From NCBI RefSeq assembly GCF_000966285.1, contig NZ_KQ031391.1, positions 1,508,378-1,572,377 on the forward strand: 64,000 bases of DNA. The letters run 5' to 3'. A model generated the notes under the pieces. The model was not told where the DNA came from. It saw only the letters and a list, made by a program, of their open reading frames with translations, and searched no databases. Numbering within the stretch: position 1 is the stretch's first letter; each line of letters starts with the position of its first letter. Positions 40,833-50,800 of this stretch are shown here, one piece after another. The position numbers and the translations under genes are program-made. Source of the DNA: Pseudofrankia sp. DC12 (GTDB lineage: Bacteria > Actinomycetota > Actinomycetes > Frankiales > Frankiaceae).

Positions 40833-41269
40833 CGTCCGTCGTCTCGGCCCGACGCTGGCCCACGTTCGAGGGCGCCGGTTGGCTCGCGACGGCCACCTGC
40901 CTCCAGACGGGCCCCACGGGCGGACCCGTGCGTTGGAGTGGCAGGCCCGCCGCGGGGCTGTTTCGACCGGGTCCGGCGGGTTCGACGATGATCGCCCGTC
41001 GGGCAGAAATGGCATGTCTACCAGCGGTTTCCCGCCGCCGAGTCGCGCCGGTCGGCTACCGGAGCGCCCGTTGGCGCGACGCCCGCCACGGCTTTGGGCC
41101 GCCGGAGCAGCGGTTGCGGGCGCCGATGAGGAGGCCCGGCCCGCGCTATTCTCTGATCGGACGCAGATCTGCCGACATCTTGTCGGGCCCATTTCGTCAA
41201 CCGGTGCCGGGTTTCCGGCCACGGCGGGGGTGCTAGGTCGTCTATGAAGTGCATGAAGGCTGGGCCGTG
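40833..41269. promoter_or_regulatory. Non-coding region before the secretion/toxin island
   Basis: About 440 bases without a recognised gene. At 41172-41186 there is a dyad ccgaca-tct-tgtcgg whose arms share ccgaca/tgtcgg with the larger repeat at 39303-39340. It lies about 84 bases before the first gene of the island and may be its operator. The region 41145-41260 is AT-richer and probably contains the promoter. Confidence 0.45.
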
Positions 41270-41635
41270 ATGGCCAGCGTATTCGGGCTCGACAGGAAAG
41301 CAGCGATCGCGCTGTCGGGCGAGCTGACCTCCATTCGAGCGTCATTGGCGTCGCTCGGCTCCGATATCGACGAGGCGCGCAGCAATACCGGCGCACCCGA
41401 GGTTGAGGGCGCGTTGGTAAGGTTCGTGCACGGTTCCGCGGACAGCCGGGGAAATCTCGACCAGTTGCTGGCCAGGGCAATCGGGCTCGTGAACGGGCTG
41501 ATCGACGGCACCGGCGCCGTCGACGCGGGTCTTGCGCGGGCGCTGGGCCCGGCCGGCGCACCCCTGTCCGCCGCGCCAGATCTCGCGGGCGGGCTGGGCG
41601 GCGCCCTCGGCCTGGCGGCGGCGGGTGCGCCGTGA
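41270..41635 (+). CDS. Small helical protein of the type VII-like cluster
   Basis: A 121-residue protein from ATG 41270 (MASVFGLDRKAAIALSGELT), with a GTG at 41267 just ahead. It is nearly all helix, with a heptad-like pattern (LSGELTSIRASLASLGSDID, LDQLLARAIGLVNGLIDGTG) and an Ala/Gly-rich tail. Size, helicity and position before a WXG100 gene suggest an EspC-like or WXG-like secreted partner. No WXG motif is present. The stop overlaps the GTG of the next gene. Confidence 0.6.
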   Translation: MASVFGLDRKAAIALSGELTSIRASLASLGSDIDEARSNTGAPEVEGALVRFVHGSADSRGNLDQLLARAIGLVNGLIDGTGAVDAGLARALGPAGAPLSAAPDLAGGLGGALGLAAAGAP

Positions 41636-42273
41636 CCACGATGGCGACCGGGCAGCGCGGGTTCAGCCTGCGGGTTCCGGACTCCTGGTTCGCGTTCGAC
41701 GTGCGCCGCGCGACGCGGACCGGGGATCTGGCCCGGCTGGTAGACGCGCGCACGGCGGCCCAGCCACGCCTGCGCCCGTATCGTTCCGCGCTGCTCAAGC
41801 TCCTGCGCGAGGCCGCCGACCGGGCCGAACGTCGCGGCGCGGTGTACTGCGCGGCGGCGCCAGGGGACGACCCGGGCGGCGGCGCGATCGCCACGCTGCT
41901 GGTGTTCCAGACCGTCGGCGCCGACGGTCCAGCGGGCAACACCGTCGGCGCGATCGCCGGGGCACTGGTCGCCCGCGCGCCGTCCCGGCCGGGTGGCCCG
42001 TGGCGCACCGTCGAGATCGCCACCACCCCGGCCGGCGAGGCGGTCCGGGTCCGCGCCGTCGAGCCCGCCGCGCTCGACGGCGGCGCGACGGTCGACACCG
42101 TCACGATGCAGACCCTCATTCCAGTGCCTGCCACCGATCACGAGGAATTGCGAGCCGGCGTGCTGAACGTCGTTCTGACCAGCCCACACGTTGGTCTCGC
42201 CGACCCGTTGCTCGACCTGTTCGAGGCCATCAGCGACACGCTTCAGTGGTCCACCAGCGATCTACCGGTCTAG
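41632..42273 (+). CDS. Unknown 213-residue protein of the type VII-like cluster
   Basis: GTG start at 41632 inside the stop of the previous gene (GTGA). It is alpha/beta, soluble, without signal peptide: FSLRVPDSWFAFDVRRATRT, ALLKLLREAADRAERRGAVY, GGAIATLLVFQTVGADGPAG, VEIATTPAGEAVRVRAVEPA and TVTMQTLIPVPATDHEELRA. The late part resembles the shape of small substrate-chaperone-like proteins, but I do not recognise a family. Coupling to the helical protein and the downstream WXG100 gene suggests a role in making or exporting the Rhs toxin. Confidence 0.65.
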   Translation: MTTMATGQRGFSLRVPDSWFAFDVRRATRTGDLARLVDARTAAQPRLRPYRSALLKLLREAADRAERRGAVYCAAAPGDDPGGGAIATLLVFQTVGADGPAGNTVGAIAGALVARAPSRPGGPWRTVEIATTPAGEAVRVRAVEPAALDGGATVDTVTMQTLIPVPATDHEELRAGVLNVVLTSPHVGLADPLLDLFEAISDTLQWSTSDLPV

Positions 42274-42402
42274 TACCCCCTTTCTGGCATCTTTCCCGAC
42301 CGCCGACGACGCGCCGGGCGCCGTCTGCCTGTCCGACACCTCCAGCCTTTACGGCCGTCCCTACCCTCTCCTGCCCTTTTCCGTGCCGATGGGAGATCTC
42401 CG

Positions 42403-42699
42403 GTGCCAAACATCCAGGTTGACTACGAGGCCATCCGGTCAACGGCGACCGCGCTGTCTCGCGCGCAGACCGATATGGAAAACCAGCTGACCACCCTCAA
42501 AGGCCTGATCGACAACCTGGTGACCAGCGGTTTCAGTACCGAACTGGCATCTGGTCGTTTCCATGAGTCATACGGCAGCTGGGACACCGGAACCCGCCAG
42601 GCCATCACCGGGCTCGCGGGGATGAGCCGGTTCCTCACCGACGCCATCGCCCAGCACCAGCAGCTCGACACGGCCCTCGGCCAGGCCGCCGGCGGATAG
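42403..42699 (+). CDS. WXG100-family type VII secretion substrate
   Basis: A 98-residue protein from GTG 42403 (MPNIQVDYEAIRSTATALSR). Two helices are separated by a turn at YGSWDTGTRQAI, where WDTG stands for the usual WxG. The size, the hairpin layout (TDMENQLTTLKGLIDNLVTS, GLAGMSRFLTDAIAQHQQLD) and Gly-rich C-terminus fit WXG100 proteins, which form dimers and are exported with their partners by EccC-type ATPases. It is 29 bases upstream of the Rhs toxin gene. Confidence 0.82.
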   Translation: MPNIQVDYEAIRSTATALSRAQTDMENQLTTLKGLIDNLVTSGFSTELASGRFHESYGSWDTGTRQAITGLAGMSRFLTDAIAQHQQLDTALGQAAGG

Positions 42700-42728
42700 C
42701 CCGCACACCCGCACGAGGGGAGCACCCG

Positions 42729-45700
42729 ATGAGCAGCGACTGGCAGGTGCTGGGGCTCGACGCCGATCCCACACCCGGAGATCCGGCGGCGGTACAGGCC
42801 CTCGCCACCCGGTTGGGGCGCGACGCGACGACGGCGGACGACGGGACCCGCCGTCTGCGCTCCGTCGCCGCCGGGGGCGGCGACCTGGCGATGCGCGGTG
42901 ACTACGCGGCCAGCTACGCCGGAGCGTTCGACGACCTACCGGGCCAGCTGGCCAAGCTCGCCCGGGCCTACCGCGGCTGCGGCACGGCGCTGTCCGCCTA
43001 CGGCACCACGCTCGGCCGCGCGAAGGCCCAGGCCGGTGCCGCGCTGCGCCAGGGGCTCGACGCCCATACCCGCTACCAGGGCGCGCTGGCTCGCGTCGAG
43101 TCGATGCTGCCGGCCGAGCGGGCGCTGCTGCTGTGGCCCAACGACGAGCTCAGTCCAGGCTCGATCGCGGCGGCGACCGCGGAGCTGGCCGTCCCCGGCG
43201 TCGCCGACCAGGTCCGGGCGGTCGCCAGGCAGGGTGAGGACGCCCGGCACGACCGTGATCTCGCGGCCCGGCTGGCCCGGGACGCCGCCAGCCTCCGCGA
43301 CGGCGCGGCGAGAACCTGCGCCGACGGCATCGACACCGCGCTGCGGGACAGCGGGATCAAGAACCGGCCCTGGTACCTCAAGGCCTGGGACAGCACCCGC
43401 CACGTCGTCACCGAGCCGTTCACGTCCTGGCACAACTTCGTCGGGTTCTGCGCGGACGTCGCGCTTGTCGCCGGCCTCGCCGTCCTGGTCGTCTCCGGCC
43501 CGGCCGGCTGGGCCCTGGGCGCCGTCGTCCTGGGCGCGGGCGCCGTCGTCCTGACGGACGCGCTGCGCCGCTATGGCCGCGGCCAGGCGTCACTCGGCGA
43601 GGTGCTGATCGACGCGGTCGGCGTCATCCCCGGTGGCCGGGGCGCGGCCGGAGGCGCGCGTGGGCTGGGCGAGGCCGCGCGGGCCGTCCGCGCCGGCCGC
43701 GGCGGGTCACGGGTCGTTACCACGGCCCTGCGCCTCGGCCGGCGGCTGGGTCCGCTCAGCCGGCGGCTCGGGACCGCCACGCCCCGCGGCATCGAGGAGG
43801 GAAGCCGGATCCGCGGCCCGCTGCGGCGCGCGGAGGTGTACGCGAAGGCGGCGTGGTGCCGGGTCACCGGCCGCGACCCCATCGACCTGGCCAGCGGCCA
43901 GATGATTCTCGACCAGGAGGACGTCGAGCTGCCCGGCGTCCTGCGGTGGGCGTTGCGGCGCACCTACCAGTCGGGCTACACCGCCGGCCGCTGGTTCGGC
44001 GCCGGCTGGAGCTCGACGGTGGACCTGCGCCTGGAGGTCGACGACGAAGGCGTCTGCTTCGCGGCGGCGGACGGGATGGCGCTCGCGTTCCCGCATCCGG
44101 CACCCGGCGGCCCGCCCGTGCTGCCCGCGGCGGGGCCAGGACTGGAGCTGACGCTCGACGAGGCCGGCCAGTACACGGTGCTGGACGCGGCGGCCGGGCA
44201 CAGTTACCGGTTCGCCGTTCCCGCCGACGGCCAGCGCGGGGTCGCGTTACCGCTGGCCGCGATGGACGACCGCAACGGCAACCGAGTCGAGCTCGGCTAC
44301 GACGCCGACGGTGACCTCGCCCAGATCAGCCACTCCGGTGGTTACCAGCTCACCGTGCGCACCGACGGCCAGCGGATCGTGGCCGTCGGCGCGGTCACGG
44401 CCGAGGGCGAGCAGACCGTGGTCCGCTACGGCTACGACGCGACCGGCCAGCTCACGCACGTCATCAACTCGTCCGGCCGGGCGCTGCGGTTCGACTACGA
44501 CCCCGACGGACGGATCGTCCGCTGGCTTGACCGCAATGGCACCGAGTACCGGTACACCTACGACGCCACCGGCCGGGTCGTGCGCACCGCCGGCTCGAAC
44601 GGCTTCCTCGCCGGAACACTCGCCTACGACGACGAACACCACGTCACGACGGAGACAGACTCCCTCGGGCACGTCACCACGCACCACTTCACCGACCGGC
44701 TGCGCCCCGGGCGCCGAGTCGACCCCCTCGGGCGAACAACCACCTTCACCTGGGACCGCTTCGACAACCGGACCGCGGTCACCGATCCCCTTGGCCGCAC
44801 AGTCCGCTACCACTACGACGACGTTGGCAACCTCGTCGCGGTGGAACGACCGGATGGCAGCCGAACCAGCACGGTCTGGAACTCGCAGCGCCTGCCGCTG
44901 GCATCCGTCGACGCCGACGGCACCCGCTGGGAACGCGAGTACGACACCCGCGGCAACCTGGTCGCCGTCGTCGACCCGGCCGGCGGCCGCACCGAGCTCG
45001 TCCACGACGACCACGGCCGGCTGGTCGCCGTCACCGATGCCCTCGGCCAGCTGACCCAGCTCGAGACCGATGGCGCGGGCCTGCCGATCGCCGTGACCGA
45101 CCCCACCGGCGCGGTCACCTCCTGGGACCGGGATGCCCTCGGCCGCGTGGTCGCGACGACCGGCCCGCTCGGCGACGTCACCCGTCTGTCCTGGACACCT
45201 GAGGGCCAGCTGGCGGCCCGCATCCACCCCGACGGCGCCACCGACGCCTACCGGTACGACGCGGAGGGGAACCTCGTCGAACAGGTCGACCCGGCCGGCT
45301 TCGTCGCCAGCACCGAGTACACCCACTTCGACCTGCCGGCCGCGCGCACGAGTCCTGACGGCACCCGGATGGCCTTCGGCTACGACACCGAACTCCGGTT
45401 GACCAGCGTCACCAGCCCGCAGGGGCTGGTCTGGCGCTACGAGTACGACGCCGCCGGCCAGCTCGTCGCCGAAAGCGACTTCGACGGCCGGACGGTCCGC
45501 TACGGCTACGACGCCGCCGGTCACCTGGTGGAGCGCACCAACGGCGCGGGCGAGACCGTCACCTACACCCGGGACCCGCTCGGCCGCGTCGTCGGCAAAT
45601 CCGGTCCGAGCGGCCTCACAACGTTCGCCTATGACGCCCGCGGCCGAGTTGTACGTGCCACCAGCCCCGACGCCGAGGTCGTCCTCGAACGCGACCTTCT

Positions 45701-47438
45701 CGGTCGGGTCACGGCGGAGACCTGCGACGGGCGCCGCCTGACGTCGCGGTATGACCCGCTCGGCCGCCGGACCCGGCGGGTCACCCCGTCGGGCGTCCAG
45801 AGCGCCTGGGAGTACGACCCGGCTGGCCGGCCGCTGACGCTGCGCACCGCCGGCCAGGTACTGACCTTCACCCACGACGCCGCCGGGCGGGAGCTCGAAC
45901 GCCTCCTCGCCCGCGACGCCCCGGGCGGCGCCGAGGTCCTGCTCACCCAGCGTTGGGACACCCGGGACCGGCTGCGCTCCCAGACGCTCGTCGCCGGCTC
46001 GTCCCGGCGCCCGGCCGTCGGTCAGCCAGGCGGCGCCGCCACGCTTCTGCAGCGCCGCGACTTCGCCTACACCTCGGACGGCTACCTCGCCGAGATCGAC
46101 GATCTCGGCGCCGGCTTCCACCGCTTCGAGCTCGACGCGATGCGCCGCGTCACCGGCGTCCAGGGCGCGGCCTGGGCCGAGCGTTACGCCTATGACCCGG
46201 CCGGCAACCTCGTCGGCGCCTCATGGCCGGCGTCCCTCGGCCCCGGCACCGCCGACGAGCAGGGCGCGCGCGAGCACTCCGGCACGCTGATCCGCCAGGC
46301 CGGCGCGACCCGGTACGAGCACGACGCCCAAAGCCGGGTCATTCTTCGCCAGCAGTCCTACGACAGCGAGGAGACCGGCACCTGGCGATACAGCTGGGAT
46401 GCCGACGATCACCTGACCGGCGTCACCACGGCGGACGGCACCCGCTGGCGCTACCGGTATGACGCCTTCGGTCGGCGCGTCGCCAAACAACGACTCAACG
46501 GCGCCGACGACATCGTCGAACAGACCGCGTTCGTCTGGGACGGCCTCGTCCTCGCCGAGCAGCACCACACGGTCCACGCCAAGTCGGACGGCACCGGTGA
46601 CCCGGCCACGACGGTCACCACCTGGGACTGGGAACCGAACACCTTCCGCCCCCTCACCCAGTCGGAACGCCACCCCATCGACCACCAGACGCTGTCCCTG
46701 GACTGTGGGCCAGACGATCCCGGTCAGGCCTGGTACGACGCCCAGTTCCACGCCATCATCACCGACCTGATCGGTACCCCCACCGAACTGGTCAACCCCG
46801 ACGGCCACCTGGCCTGGCACTCCCGCACAACCCTCTGGGGCGTCTCCCCACCACCGGCCCCCGCCACGACCGACTGCCCGCTACGCTTTCCCGGCCAGTA
46901 CCACGACCCCGAAACCGGCCTGAACTACAACTTCCACCGCTATTACGATCCGTTCACCGCCGGCTATCAGACCCCGGACCCGCTCGGCCTGGCGGCGGCC
47001 CCGAACCCGCGAAGCTACGTCAGGAACCCGCTGTCCTGGCTCGACCCGTACGGCCTTGCCCCCTGCAGCCTGAACCCCAACACCATTCGCTTCAGCCAGT
47101 CATCCGTCAACGATGCCCGAGAAATCATCGACAGCATGAGGACTGTCGGCTGGGTCGGCGGCGCGATAGACGCCGTCCGCATGCCGGACGGCGTCCTGAC
47201 AAGCGTCGACAACACCAGAGTTCTCGCCGCGCGCCACGCAGGCATCGACGTCCAGGCCGAGATTCACGAATTCAACGAGACACTTCCGGTGGACAATATC
47301 CGACGATTCAGGTTCCCGAGAGGATCGGCTCCGAACTGGGGAGACGCGATCCTCGCCAGGATCGGGCGCCAGCGGGAGGGCTTTCGAGATACAAACCCCT
47401 ACGGGACGTTCGACATGCCCAGATGGAACGGAAGCTAG
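42729..47438 (+). CDS. Rhs/YD-repeat polymorphic toxin with ParB-like C-terminal domain
   Basis: A 1569-residue protein. Residues 1-230 are helical and WXG-like (DYAASYAGAFDDLPGQLAKL), suiting type VII export. A hydrophobic segment follows (VALVAGLAVLVVSGPAGWAL). The DUF6531-type start of the shell is RDPIDLASGQMILDQEDVEL near 385-405, followed by about 900 residues of YD repeats (GYDATGQLTHVINSSGRALR, for example). The Rhs core ends FPGQYHDPETGLNYNFHRYY, PDPLGLAAAPNPRSY and PLSWLDPYGLAP. The last 124 residues (47064-47435) are the effector: GGAIDAVRMPDGVLTSVDNT then RVLAARHAGIDVQAEIHEF resembles the ParB/sulfiredoxin nuclease fold. The tip DNA is AT-richer than the shell. The neighbour at 47443 is the immunity candidate. 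Confidence 0.9.
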   Translation: MSSDWQVLGLDADPTPGDPAAVQALATRLGRDATTADDGTRRLRSVAAGGGDLAMRGDYAASYAGAFDDLPGQLAKLARAYRGCGTALSAYGTTLGRAKAQAGAALRQGLDAHTRYQGALARVESMLPAERALLLWPNDELSPGSIAAATAELAVPGVADQVRAVARQGEDARHDRDLAARLARDAASLRDGAARTCADGIDTALRDSGIKNRPWYLKAWDSTRHVVTEPFTSWHNFVGFCADVALVAGLAVLVVSGPAGWALGAVVLGAGAVVLTDALRRYGRGQASLGEVLIDAVGVIPGGRGAAGGARGLGEAARAVRAGRGGSRVVTTALRLGRRLGPLSRRLGTATPRGIEEGSRIRGPLRRAEVYAKAAWCRVTGRDPIDLASGQMILDQEDVELPGVLRWALRRTYQSGYTAGRWFGAGWSSTVDLRLEVDDEGVCFAAADGMALAFPHPAPGGPPVLPAAGPGLELTLDEAGQYTVLDAAAGHSYRFAVPADGQRGVALPLAAMDDRNGNRVELGYDADGDLAQISHSGGYQLTVRTDGQRIVAVGAVTAEGEQTVVRYGYDATGQLTHVINSSGRALRFDYDPDGRIVRWLDRNGTEYRYTYDATGRVVRTAGSNGFLAGTLAYDDEHHVTTETDSLGHVTTHHFTDRLRPGRRVDPLGRTTTFTWDRFDNRTAVTDPLGRTVRYHYDDVGNLVAVERPDGSRTSTVWNSQRLPLASVDADGTRWEREYDTRGNLVAVVDPAGGRTELVHDDHGRLVAVTDALGQLTQLETDGAGLPIAVTDPTGAVTSWDRDALGRVVATTGPLGDVTRLSWTPEGQLAARIHPDGATDAYRYDAEGNLVEQVDPAGFVASTEYTHFDLPAARTSPDGTRMAFGYDTELRLTSVTSPQGLVWRYEYDAAGQLVAESDFDGRTVRYGYDAAGHLVERTNGAGETVTYTRDPLGRVVGKSGPSGLTTFAYDARGRVVRATSPDAEVVLERDLLGRVTAETCDGRRLTSRYDPLGRRTRRVTPSGVQSAWEYDPAGRPLTLRTAGQVLTFTHDAAGRELERLLARDAPGGAEVLLTQRWDTRDRLRSQTLVAGSSRRPAVGQPGGAATLLQRRDFAYTSDGYLAEIDDLGAGFHRFELDAMRRVTGVQGAAWAERYAYDPAGNLVGASWPASLGPGTADEQGAREHSGTLIRQAGATRYEHDAQSRVILRQQSYDSEETGTWRYSWDADDHLTGVTTADGTRWRYRYDAFGRRVAKQRLNGADDIVEQTAFVWDGLVLAEQHHTVHAKSDGTGDPATTVTTWDWEPNTFRPLTQSERHPIDHQTLSLDCGPDDPGQAWYDAQFHAIITDLIGTPTELVNPDGHLAWHSRTTLWGVSPPPAPATTDCPLRFPGQYHDPETGLNYNFHRYYDPFTAGYQTPDPLGLAAAPNPRSYVRNPLSWLDPYGLAPCSLNPNTIRFSQSSVNDAREIIDSMRTVGWVGGAIDAVRMPDGVLTSVDNTRVLAARHAGIDVQAEIHEFNETLPVDNIRRFRFPRGSAPNWGDAILARIGRQREGFRDTNPYGTFDMPRWNGS

Positions 47439-47442
47439 TGCG

Positions 47443-47793
47443 ATGGCCGAACTCATCGACGAGAGCACGCTACCCACAGGATTCTCCTACCCACGGGAGT
47501 TTATTGCCATCCTGAATATTGGGATGACCGATCTAACTCCGTGGTGGATTCCGACCGGAGAAATGCTGCAAGACCGCTACAGCGGGCTGCGGGAGCGATT
47601 CACGGGGCGAGACCTGGTGCCCTTCGCCGAGCGACAGGACAATGACGACGTTGCCTGCTGGGATGTACAGTCGGAGAGGGTCGTCATCGTTCACGACTTC
47701 GGCGATCCCAGGGCGCCGGACCGTGCCACGTTTGACAATTTCTTCGGCTGGCTCCGCCAGGCGGTCGAGGACCTCATTGAATGGCATTCGTAG
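47443..47793 (+). CDS. Putative immunity protein for the Rhs toxin (SUKH-like)
   Basis: A 116-residue acidic protein starting 4 bases after the toxin stop. STLPTGFSYPREFIAILNIG begins with the pattern of SMI1/KNR4 (SUKH) immunity proteins (YPREF-x-I/L), and VACWDVQSERVVIVHDF matches their later acidic/aromatic block. Its composition is AT-richer than the genome, like the toxin tip. By position and size it should neutralise the C-terminal domain of the Rhs protein. It ends about 100 bases before the convergent EccC-like gene. Confidence 0.75.
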   Translation: MAELIDESTLPTGFSYPREFIAILNIGMTDLTPWWIPTGEMLQDRYSGLRERFTGRDLVPFAERQDNDDVACWDVQSERVVIVHDFGDPRAPDRATFDNFFGWLRQAVEDLIEWHS

Positions 47794-47894
47794 GAGGCCC
47801 CTCGAGAGTCCGCCTTCGTGATCGGGTTGATTCACGGCCCGCACGCGGCCCGTTGATTCGCTGGTCGTGCGGGTGCGGACATGAGGTGCGGCCG

Positions 47895-50800
47895 TCAGGT
47901 TGCCAGCTGGATCAGGGTTGTGGCTCCCCGGATGGTGAGGTAGCCGCGGCCGGGTGGGGTGGCGAAGAGTTGGTCGGGTTCCAGGCGGAGGTTGTGGTCG
48001 CGGGCGGTGTGCGGCGAAGTCGGAGTTAGCAGGAGGACGCCGCCGGAGGTCCTGATCTCGTTGGTCACCTTGAGCAGGGCGCGGCGCTGGCCGTTGAGGA
48101 TGGGAACGGCGTCGCCGCAGAGAACGAGGGCTTGGTGTCCGGCGGCGGCTGGGCTGGCGGCTTCTTCCAGCAACGTGCGCGCGTCGGCGAAGTTGACGAC
48201 CGTGGGCTCGATGGTGAGGTGGTCGCAGTCGTCGACGATGACGGCGAACCGGCCACCGTCGAAGGCCGCGGCGGCTTCGCGGAGCCAGGTGTCCTTCACG
48301 TCGCCGGCGCGGACGAGGCGGATGCCCTGATCACCGTCGCCGAGCAGGGCGGGCAGTGGCGATCTCGGCGGCGCGACGACCAGCGCGCCGACGCCGGCGC
48401 GCCGAAGGACCCTGATGATGGTCGCGGCCGCGGTGGTCCGGCCCGATCCGGGCGAGCCTGACACGAGCAGCGCGTGCGGGCCCGGACCGAACAGGTCGAC
48501 ACCGACGGCCGTCACCTCCTTGCCTCCGACACCGAGCGGCAGCCAGGTCGCGGAAGGCGCAGGATGCGGCGGCGGTAGCTCGTCGGCTCGCACGCGGATC
48601 GGCATCGACGGGAACGCGCGCGGCAGTCCAACGGCCAACGGAACGACCGCCGCCGGTGGCAGGAATGCGTTGCGGTGGGTGCCCGATCCGGCCCCGGCCG
48701 GGGGTCGGCCGTTGGCGGCAGGGTTGCTCCGGGATGGACGATCCGTCCTGGCCGGCTTTCCGGTACCGGACCGGCCAGGCGCCGGTCGTAGCCCCGATGC
48801 GCGGGCATCGCGAGGTGCGGGGCCGAGCTGGAGCTGGGTGACGTACTCGGTCAGGCGGCCCGCCGAGAGGTGGGAGCGGGCCAGGTGGACGTGCGTGCCG
48901 GTCGCGGCGTCGACGGCCCGGCCGGGCAGGTCGGGTGGGCTGGCGGTGCCGGTCGGATAGTGCAGCCGGCGGAGTTCCTCCTTTCCGAACGGCAGCAGGA
49001 GCCGGCGGGTGTACAGGGCCGCGGTTCGGCTGCCGGCGAGGTCCTGGCCGCCGAGCAGGACGACATGGATGCCGACGGGTGGACCGGCCGCGATCACCTC
49101 CCGTAGCTCCTGCAGCGGGGTCGTCTCGACGAAGTTCGGGTCGGCCCGATTCTCGAAGTGCTCCCAGCCGTCAACGATCAGGAGGATCCACGGCCACCGC
49201 GAACTCGCACCTGGCCGCCCGGTCAGGGGCGCCTGGCCTGCGTCGGCGAGACCAGCCGGGCCAACCCGGGCGGTCCGGCGGATGCTCACCTCTTCGTGCA
49301 GCCAGGCGGCCAGCCGGCGCACGCGGTCGGGTTCCGCGATGGAGACGACGGCGCCGCAGTGCGGCAGGGCCGCATAGGCGTCTAGTCCGGCCGGTTGGCG
49401 CTCGATCACGTAGATATGAGCCTCGTCGGGCCGAAATCGGGAGGCAACGCCCGCGACGAGGGCGCCGGCCAGCGTGGTGCGGCCGCTTTGCGGTCCCCCG
49501 GCGACGAGGAGTCGATCCGTGCCGGCAAGGTCGAAGACCAGCGGCGGTTGCGCCTGGGCGGCCGGTTCGTCGGCCAGCCCGAGCGGGATCTCGGTGGCGC
49601 CCACCGGTGTCGTCGCGGCGGCGGCCAGATCGGCGATCGTCAGGTCGGCGGGCAACGGCGGCAGCAGGGGCCGAAACGGCGCCGGTAGGGCTGCGTGGAC
49701 GGCCGCTTCCTCGATGGCGCGGATGGTCAGGGTCTGATCGGTGGCGGCACCACGGTGGTCGATCTTCGCCTCCGGCCGCGGGAGGCCGAGCGCGCCCCAG
49801 TCGACGACGCGGACTCGGGCCGGCGGCGCGCCGTCGGCGGGGGGCGGGTCGCCGAGGTAGCCGGACTGGAACGGCCGCGGCGCGCGGGTCTCGTCCTTGG
49901 TGAAAAGGATCAAGCCGCGGCCACGCAGCCGGCCAGGGATGGCCGCCGCGTCGGGGACGCCGAGGACCTCGACGCTGTCGGCCGGCTCGTTCTGCCGGAG
50001 GGTGATCCGCAGGTCGATGTTGTTCTTCAGCTCGGCGGACAGCTTTCCCTGCAGCGACTGGGTGGCCAGTACGAGGTGCATTCCGAGCGACCGGCCCTTG
50101 GCGGCGACGTTGACCAGCTCACTCAGGAAGTCCGGGGACGTCTCCAGCACCCGGGCGAACTCGTCGAACACAAGGACGAGCCGCGGTAGGGGCGTCGACG
50201 GGCCTCCGACGCGGAGGGCGCGCCAGTACTCGTCGATCTCGCCGCCGTACCGGGCGAGCAGCCGTTCCCGCCGGTGGACCTCGGCTCGGACCGAGGCGAG
50301 CACGCGCCGGGCGGCCGCCTCGTCGAACACCTCGGCAGCCGTCTCCCCGGTCGAGCGCAGCAACGCGACCACATGGGGACAGTTCTCGAACGGAAGGAAC
50401 GCGCTGCCGCCTTTGAAGTCGATGAGCACCAGATTCAGCTCGTCTGGCGTGTTCGCCAGCAACAGGGAGGTCACCAGCGTCTGCAGCAGGATGCTCTTGC
50501 CCGTGCCGGTCGCGCCGGCGAGCATGGCGTGCGGTCCCTGCGCGGCGAGGTCGACGGTGACGGGTCCGTCGGCGCCCGCGCCGAGCACGACGCGGGTGGC
50601 CGGTCCCGGGCACGTGGCCCACAGCTCGGCGACGGCACGGGCGGTCGGCCGTTGGATGCCGAGCAGGTCGAGAAGCCGGACCTCCCGGGGAATGCTCGCC
50701 GAGGTGCCACCCAGGCTCAGCCGGTCCCGCATCGGCGCGACGGCGCGGGCGAGCTCCGCTGCCAGGTCGGCGCCGAGGCCCTCCGCGCGGCCACGGATCG

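Noticed and set aside
44247-46121. Long minus-strand frame opposite the Rhs gene
   Set aside because: Repetitive Val/Gly-rich shadow that mirrors the YD repeats.
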